Source of the DNA: Nitrospira sp.
GTDB lineage: Bacteria; Nitrospirota; Nitrospiria; Nitrospirales; UBA8639
DNA: 64,000 nucleotides
Direction: 5' to 3'
Assembly: GCA_011523385.1 (NCBI GenBank)
Contig: WTGX01000004.1
Location: forward strand, 278,573-342,572
Positions within the stretch are counted from its first letter, which is position 1; every line of letters begins with the position of its first letter. Under the pieces are notes generated by a model. That model had not been told where the DNA came from, ran no database searches, and saw only the letters and a program-made list of their open reading frames with translations. The position numbers and the translations under genes were made by a program. Shown one piece after another: positions 20,601-29,600 of the stretch.

Positions 20601-23600
20601 TCGACCAGGGCGATCCGGCCGTCGCCGCTGCGCGAGCCGGTGGCGCCGCCGTCCAGTCCGGTCGCGGTGAGCGTGCCGAGGGCGACGGTGACCTCGTCGT
20701 CGGTCTCGTCGGCGTCGACGCCCGCCGTCAGGTCGATGGTGGCCGCTGCAGCGGCGCCGCTGCCGCCGGTGAAGGTGACGCTCGGCGGCGAGGTTGTCAG
20801 CGCGTAGGTGACGCCGCCCGGTTTCGGGCTGGGCTCGCTGATCTCGAAGTCGTCGCCCGCGGTGCCGCCGCTGAACGAGAACGGCGCGACCACCTTCTCC
20901 CCGCTCACCAGGACGCGGCCAAGCGCGATGCGGATTTCCGCCCTGGCGCTGGAGCTGCCTTCGGTCGCGGAGGCGTCGGGTACGGACAGGGTGACGCTGG
21001 TCGCATCGTTGTCGGTGACCTGCACCGAAGCGGTGGCGCTGGACGACACGGTGTAGCCCGTGCCGGGTTTGATGGTGAGACCGACCGAACCTTTCGGCTC
21101 GTCGCCGTCCGCGGCGGAGTCGTCCGTGTCGACCTCGTAGGTGACCGACTTCGCGTCCGCCGGAATCTGAACTTGCTGGCTGTCCTCGTCCCCGGCAGCC
21201 ACGAAGTCGGCGACGGCGTCGTCCGCGACGCTCAGGCTGACGGTGATGTTCTCCTGCGGGGCCGGTTCCGCGCTGATCCTGAACACGGCCTTGTTCCCTT
21301 CGGTCACCGGGTTGCCGCCCGTCACGCTGAGCACCGGCGTGCCGTCGTCGTCGGTGATGTCGAAGGTGGTCGAACCGCTGCCGCTGGCCCCGCCGTCGAG
21401 GCCGGTGCCGGAAGTCAAGCCGAGGCTGCCGAGCCCGACCGTCACCTCCTCCCCGTCGCCTTCGTCGAGAATGTCGGGTGACGCGGTGAGGGTGAAGGTC
21501 GCCTCGTCGGCGACGTTGCGACCGCCGGTGAAGGTGATGGTGGGCGGATTGACGCCGAGTTGGTAGGTGACGCCGGCGGGCGGCGGGTTCGGGCGGCTCA
21601 GGGTGTAGTCCGTACCGCGCGTAGCGTCCCCGGAGAACGCGAGCGGCACCGGCAGGGTTTCCCCGCTCGCCAGGGGCCGCTCCAGGGCGACGGTAAAGAC
21701 CTTGGCGCCATTGGTCTCGGCGATGGCGTCCGTCGAGCCGGACCAGGTCACGCCGGTGGGGTCGTTGTCCTTGACGTTGACGGCGGCGAGGCCACGGGTG
21801 GCGTGCACGTTGTAGCCCGTACCCGCGGCGAGGGCCAGCTTCACGGCGCCCAAGGGCTCGTCGTTCGAGTCGCCGGTGGTGACAATCGTATGGGTCGCCT
21901 CGGTCTCCCCGGAGGCGATGGTCACGGACTTGCCCGCGCCGATTGCGCCCGCGGCCGTGATGTCGCCGGTTCGGGACACCGTGAAGCTCACGCTCAGGCC
22001 GTCGCTCGGGGCGGCACTGGTGCTCGTCAGGGTGAAACTCGCGCTCGCGCCTTCGTTGACCTCGGCGCTGCCCGAGCGGACGCTCACCGTGGGTGTGTCG
22101 GCGCGGTCGTCCTCGATGATATTGAGCCTGAGCGAATTTGTTCCGGCGTTCACGCCGCCGCTCAGCCCCTGGGTCGTGCGGGTCCCGAGCTGTACCTGCA
22201 CCGACTCCGCCAATCCCGTTTCCACGTCGGTGTCCGCGGTGGAGGTGAGCGTGAACGTCGCCGTGCGCGACTTGCCGGCGGTGCCGGTGAAGACGATGGT
22301 GGGCGGATCGGTCGCCGGGTCGGTGCTGTCGAAGTTCCGGAAGGTGACGCCCGGCGGCGGGGGCGAGGGCGTGCTGAGGCTGTAGTCGGTCCCGAACGTG
22401 GCCGTGCCGCCGAAACTGAGGGCTTGCGTCAGGGACTCGCCGGAGACGAGCGCCCGCCCGAGCGTCAGCCTGATTTCCGTCCTGCCGGTATCCTCGTGGA
22501 GGGTGGTGGTCGTGGCGGACAGACTGATGCCGGTCGGGTCATCGTCGCTGACCGCGACGGTGGCCGCGGCCCCGGACAGCGCGTAGCCGCTGCCCGGGGC
22601 GACCGCGACGCTCACCGAGCCGTCGGGCTCATCCTTGCTGTCGCCCGCCGTCGTGACCCGGAACGTCGCGGTCTCGTCGCCGGCGTTGATGGTCACCGTT
22701 TTCTCGCCGGCATTGGTCGGGGACACGAAGTCGCCCATCTGGCCGACGTTCAGGTTCACGGTGAGATTGGAGGACGGCGCCGGGGAGGCGCTCACGGTGA
22801 AACTGGCTTCGGTCCCTTCGGTGACGTTCGAGCCGGCTGTGATGCTGACGGTGGGATTGGCGCCGTCGTCGTCGAGAATGGTGAAGCTGGCGCTGCCGCT
22901 GCCGCGGGCGCCGCCGCCGAGGCCGGTGCCGGAGGTGTCGCCGAGCGTGCCCGGCGCGACCGAGACGGTTTCGTTGGAGGACTCGATGGTCGTATCCGAG
23001 GTGGCGAGTACGCGCAGGGTGGCGGTGGCCGAGGCGCCGGTTCCGCCGGTGAAGACGATGCGCGGCGTGGCAGTCGTGAGATTCCCGTAACTGACGCCCG
23101 CCGGCACCTTGGCCGGCGCGGCCAGGGTGTAGTCGATGCCGAACGTGGCCGTGCCGGTGAACGACAGGGGCACCGGCAGGGCTTCACCCTCAACGAGCGC
23201 CCGGCCGAGCGTGACGGTCAGGCTCGCTTCCCCGCCGGTTTCGGCGATGTTGCCGGACCCGGAGAGGGTGACCCTGGTGGGGTCGTTGTCGATGAAGACG
23301 ACGCTTGCCGAGGCGCTGTTGCCCAACCCGTAGGCGGCGCCCGGCTTCACGCTCACCGTCAGGCTGCCGTCGGGTTCATCGGTGCTGTCGTTGGTCGTCG
23401 AGACTCCAAGGGTCACGAAATTGCTGCCGCTGAGCGTGGTGACAGTCGGCAGAGCCCCGCTGGCAAAATTCCCTTCCTGCACGCTCGACAGGCCGGGGTC
23501 CAGTCTGGCGGTGACGTTGATGTCGGATTCCACGCGGAAAGCCGCGTTGCCGCCCTCCGTGACGCTCGGTGTGGACGTGCTGATGCTGAGCACCGGCTGT

Positions 23601-26600
23601 GCGGCGGCAAGGACGGTGACCGGGACGGCGGCGGGCGCCGTCAATGCGCCGTAGATCGTGTCCGTGGGGCTGCCGTGCGCATGGCTGACGTTGGCGGTGC
23701 CGGCGGCGACGCCGGTGACGGTGACCGTTGCGCCCGTCTGCCAGGCGCCCGGCGCGATGGTGACCGTTGAGGGTGTGACGGTGGCCTTTTCGGCGTCGTC
23801 GCTGGCCACGTTCAGCACTACGCTGGCGGTTGGTGCGCTTTTGAGCTTGACGGTGTAGGTCGCGTTGCTCCCCGCCACGACCCTGAGGCTGCCCGGCGTG
23901 ACCGTGAACCCTGACCCTGTATCCGTCACCGTCACCGTCACGTTCGGCACGGTCGTCACGCCGGTGTAGCCGTTGATGGTGTGGCTGATAGTCGCGCTGT
24001 CGTTCATGGCGTCCCCATCGGTGGCCGCCGTTACCGTGATCCATTGCGGCGTATTCCAGTTGCCCGAAGCGCCGCCGGTAAACGTCAGGCTGGACGGGGA
24101 CAGGGTGACATCCGTATTGCCCGAGCTCGCGCCGATGGTCACGCTGCCGCCCGGGTCGGAGTTGAGCACGATGCTGTAGCGCCCCTCGCCGCCTTCGTCC
24201 ACCGTCAGCATGGCGCCGCTCAGGGTCACGCCGGCGGCCGCGCCCGCGTCCGTGACGGTAATCCTCACCCTGCCGCTGCCGCTTGCGCCGCCGTCGAGTC
24301 CGGTGGCGGTCATGCGCGGAGTGCCGCGCGCCGAGGAGGCGGGAATGGTCACCGTCGCCGCGTCGCGTTCGGTGTCGCTGTCCGCGTTCGCGGTCAAGGT
24401 CAGGGTGGCCGTGCGCGCCGCGTTCGTGCCGCCGGTGAAGGTCAGCGTGTTGCCGCTCAAGCCGATGCGGTTGGCTGCTGTCAGCGCCAGCGAGTATTCG
24501 ACGGCCGCGAGGCCGGTCACCGCGAGCGGCACCTGCAACGTCTCGCCGGCGCTCAGGGCGCGGCTGAGCGTGACGGTGAAGCCGGCAGTGGCGGCACTGT
24601 CGCCTTCCGTCGCCGTGGTATCGGTGGCGGCGAGCGTCACGCCGGTGCCGTCGTCGTCCGCGACCGCAACGCTGGCCGAGCCGGCGCCGGAGGCGATGGT
24701 GTAGCCCGTGCCCGAGTTGATGGTCAGGGTTGCCGAGCCGCTGGGCTCGTCGAGGGTATCCGCGCGGGTCGGCACGGCAAAGGTCGTCTCGGTCGCGCCC
24801 GCCGGGATGACGGCCTTGTGGCTTCCCCGCGCGGCCGATGAGACGAAATCGCCGCCCTGGGTGACGGTCAGGTCGATGCTGCGGCTGGTGGTCGAGGCGA
24901 GGCTGGAGGTCAGGGTGAATTTGGCATCCATGCCTTCGGTCACGCCGCTCCCTGCGCTGACGCTGATCTCGGCCGTGCCGCTCCCGTCGGTGATGGAGAA
25001 GCTGCCGCCGCCGCTGCCGGTGGCTCTGCCGTGGAGATGGGTTGCCGGTAGTGACGCCATGCCCACCGTCACGTTCTCGTTACCTTCGATGAGGGTGTCG
25101 GCAACGGCATTCAGGATCAGCGTTGCGGCGGTGTCGGTCTGGCCGGAATTCGGCCCGGTGAAGGTGATGCGCGGCGCTACGGTCAGGTTGGCGTAGGTGA
25201 CGCCTTGCGGCCGTTGGGATGGCGCGGCCAGGGTGTAATCGGCGCCGTTCTGCGCGGCGCCGGTGAGCCTGAGATTGACCTGCAAGGTTTCGCCCCGGAC
25301 CAGCCCGCGCCCGAGCGTGACCGTGAAGGTCTTCGTGCCGCTCGACTCGGAGACGTCGCCCGCGGGCACGTCGAGCGTGACGCTGGTGGCGTCGTCATCG
25401 CGGACGTCGACCCGGTCGATCCTGCGGTTGGCAGTATCCACGGTATAGCCGTCGCCCTGGTTGAGATCAACCGAAACCCAGCCGGAGGGCTCGTCGCTCA
25501 GGTCCGTGACCGTTGCCAGCGTGTAGTTCACCTCGGATACGCCGGCGGCTAGTTTGATGCTCTGCGCGCCCACGTCGGCGGACGCGAGAAAGTCGCCGCT
25601 CCCGGTCACGTTCAGGTTGATGCTCAGGTCCCGCGTCGGCGGTTTGTTCGCGCTCAGGCGCAGGACCAGGCCCTCGCCTTCCGTCAGGTGTCCGGACCCT
25701 TGCCGGGTGAGGCTGATCTCCGGTTCCACGTCGTCGTCGACGATGTTGAAGTCGATCGAGCCGGTACCGCGGGCGCCGGCGTCGAGGCCGGTCCCGGAGC
25801 CGGCGTTCAACGCCGGCAGGGCCATGGTCACCGACTCCGACGCGCCCTCGTCCAGGACGTCGGAGGTGGCGCGCAGGGTGAGTGTGGCCGAGGTGTCGGT
25901 CCGGCCAGTATCCGGGCCGGTGAACGTAATGACGGGCGCGGTTTCGAGCGTCTTGTAGGCCACGCCCGCGGGCTTCGAGCCCGGCGCGCTCAAAGTGTAG
26001 TCCGTGCCCAGCGTCGCCGTGCCGCCGATGGTGAGCGGCAGGGCCAGGGATTCGCCCGCGACCAGCCCCCGGTCGATGGCGACGGTAATCGTCTTGGCGC
26101 CGCCCGTTTCCGGGATATTGCCGCTCGTGGTCGATAGCTGCACCCCGGTGGGGTCGTCGTCGGTGACGGCGACGGTCGCGGAACCGGCGTCGCCGGATCC
26201 CACCGTATACCCCGTCCCGGCATTGAGGGTGAGCGTCAGCGAACCGCTGTGTTCGTCGTCCTCATCGGCTATGGTGGCGATGGCGTGGGTGAGCCGCGTC
26301 GCGCCCGGGGCGAGATTCAGCGACTTGACGCCAATGGCGCCCGATGCGACGAAGGCGCCCGTCTGCGCCACCGTGAAGCCGATGCTGCGCGTCTCCTGCG
26401 AAGCGCCGGTGACGTTGATGGTGAAGGTGGCCGTATCCCCTTCGGTGAGCGCGAACGCGGGGCCCTGCACGCTGACGGCCGGCGCATCGTCGTCGTCGGT
26501 GATGGTGAGGTCGACATCGCCCGAGCCGCTGGCGCCGCCGGCGAGCCCCGCGCCGGAATCCTCATCGAGCGCCGGCAGCGCGAAGGTCGCAGTTTCCCCG

Positions 26601-29600
26601 TCACCCTCGTCCAACGTGTCGTGGACGGCGGACAGGGTGAGGGTCGCGGCGGTCGCGCTGGCCCCGTTCTCCGGGCCGGTGAAGACGATGGTGGGCGCCG
26701 AGCCGAGCGTCTGGTAGGTGACGCCCGTGGGCGCCGAACCCGGCGCGCTCAGGGTGTAGTCGGTGCCGAGTACGGCAGTGCCGCCGACGGTGAGCGGCAG
26801 ACTGAGCGATTCGCCGGCCACCAGCCCGCGCCCCAGGGTCACGCTAATGACCTTGGAACCGTTGGTCTCCGCGACGTTCCCGGTGGGCGCCGAGAGCGTC
26901 ACCGTGGTCGGCTCGTCATCGATGACCGCGACCTTGCCGGACGTCTCGCCGCTCTTGATGGTGTAGCTGCTGGAGGCGTTCAGGGCCACGCTCACCGACC
27001 CGCTCGGGTTGTCGGTGGCGAGGTTCGCCGTGGCCAGGTCGAGGTCCAGCGACGTCTGGCCCGCGGGCAGGGTCCGGGACACGACCCCGAGCTGGTTCGC
27101 CGCCAGGTAGTTGCCCTCGCGGCTGACCGTCAGTCCGACCGCGACGCCCGCTTGCGCCGGGTTGCCGGCCGTGATCGTGAATCCGGCCGCGACGCCTTCG
27201 GTGACGCTTGCCGCATCCGCCACGATACCGATCTCGGGCTTGTCGCCGGCACCGATGGTGATCTCGAAGGAACCGGCCTGGGTGGACAGCGGCGGCAGCA
27301 CCCCGAACGGCGGTTCGCCGAGCGCGATGGTGAAGGTCTCGTCGCCCTCGAAGACGTTGTCGTCGACGATAGCCACCGTCGCCGCGGCGCTGCGTTGATT
27401 GGCCGGGATGCGCACGTTGCCGACGGCCGTGTAGTCGTTGTCGGCGGCGCTGCCGTTGGTATAGACCAGTGGAATGATTTTGGCGGCGGCGGGTGCGTTG
27501 CCGCCCACAAGCGTGACCGTCACCGCGATATTGCCGCCTTCGGCGACGGAGGTGGACCCCACCGACAGCACCGCGCGCGGGTTCGCGTTCGTGGGGCGCG
27601 TCGCCGCGGCCTGCGCGGTCAGGTCGACATTGAGTCCGTTGTAGTTGGCGTCGGTCGAGGTCAGCGCGTGATAGACGGTCACCGAGCCGTTCTGCCCGCC
27701 GGCGTGAGCGAGCGTGACCCGTTGCGGCCGGTTCCAGTTGCCGGCGCCGAAGGTCACTGTTTGAGTCGTCGAACGGTCGGCGAACCTGATGACACTGGGG
27801 TCGCTGACCGACACCCGGACCGTGACCGTGTCGCCGGATGCGCCCGGCGGGGTTCTGAGGCGCAGTGCGTAGCTTGCCGTTTCGTTCCCGTACACCGTCA
27901 CCAGCGATGAGTCGAACACCAGGCCCGCCGCCACGGTATCGGTCACCGTCACCTGGACGTTGTCCTCGTTCCGGGCCTGCCCGCCGACGGCGTGGCGCAT
28001 GGTCACCGTCTCGTCATTGGTGTCGCTGTCCGGCGCCGGCGTGACCGTGACGGTGCGCGGCGACGACCAGTTGCTGCTGTTGAAGCTGAGGCTGGCTGGC
28101 GCCACGGTCGCCGCGCGTGGGTCGCTCGAGGTCAGCGCTACGTTGACGGTCGAAGCGCCGGGATTGGCGCGCAGCGCCACGGTGTAGGTTTCGCTGGCGT
28201 CTTCCTCCACGGTCAGCGTCGTCTCGTCGAAAACGAAACGCCCGACCGGGCGACCTTCGAACGGATCGTAGGAGACCGTGACCGAGGGTACGCTCATGCC
28301 GTTGTAAACCGTGTCCCTCGAGCTGACCTGGTGGGCGATGGTCGTCATCCCGGCGGTCATCGTGCGACCTTTTTCGAACTGCACGGTCTTCGCCGCGGTC
28401 CAGTCGTCCGGGCCGAAGGTGATTCGGTACGGAAAGGTCGTGAAGTCCACGCCGTCGAGGCTTGGGGTGGAAATATAAGTGTGATCGGAGATCTGCAAGG
28501 TAATGGTGACCGTGTCCGTGGGCGCCGTGGTGAGCCGGATGGTGTAGCTGGAGGTGGTGCCCGCCGGATCGCCGCCGTAGAAGGTGTGGGACCTGCGCCG
28601 CAGACGCACGCCCGGGCGTTCGTCGTCGGTGACGCGCACGCGCACGAGGCCGCCGTCGGTGACGCCCATGAGTCCGCTGATGGCGTGGTTGACGAAGAGC
28701 GCCTCGTGCGCGCCGTCGGCATCGTCCACCGGCGTGACCGTGACCCGCTGCGGGGTCTGCCATGTGCCGGTGTCGCCGCCGGTGAAGGTCAGCGTCGCGG
28801 GCGCTACGGTCGCGGCGCCGGGATCGCTCGAGGTCGGCGTGACCGTGACGGTCTTGCCGGCCCCCGGGTCGTTGCGCAGCGCCGTGCGATAGCCGCTCGC
28901 GCCCTTGCCCTCGGACGCCCGCACCGGGACGCCGTCGAACTCGAGCGCGGCGGCCCCCCGGTTCGCGCGGAGGGTCAGCGAGTGCGACAGGTTGCGACCC
29001 GCCAACAGGATGCCGGTGTCGCCCCCCACACCCGGCACGTTGCCGTTCGCATCGGCAAAGTGGAGCAGGCTCGCATCGACGGTGAAGGCGACTTCAAGGT
29101 CGGTGGTGAGCGGCGGGCCGGTATAGGCGACGCTTACCCGTGCCTCGCGGTGATGCTCGTGAGCGGCCAGGCCGTGGGTGCCCTGGGTGCGGTTGTCGAG
29201 CGTCACGCCGGTGATCCGCAGGCCCGGCGGTGCGCGGGCCAGCGTGATGCGGCTGCGGAACAGTGCGGTGGGGTTGCCGTTGCCGTCGAACATGCCCGGA
29301 TAGTCATCGGCATTGGCCACGCTCACCAGGGACGAGCGCCCGGTGCCGATGAAGGTCGCGTTCTTGGGCGTCACGAGGAGGGTGGCGCCGCCGGTGGTGA
29401 TCGCATCCGGGCTGATTTCGAGCGACCAGGATGCGTTCTGTGCGGCGGCGGGGAGGATTGAGAGAGCCAGCAGCAACAGGGACAGGAAAACAGCGACGAT
29501 GCCGTGCTGCAGGCGGCGGGAAAAAGCATACGCTTTTGCCGAGCCGTAAACCATGTGCAAAAGAAGAAGCGGCTCACTTGGAAGAAACTTCGCGTTGGCT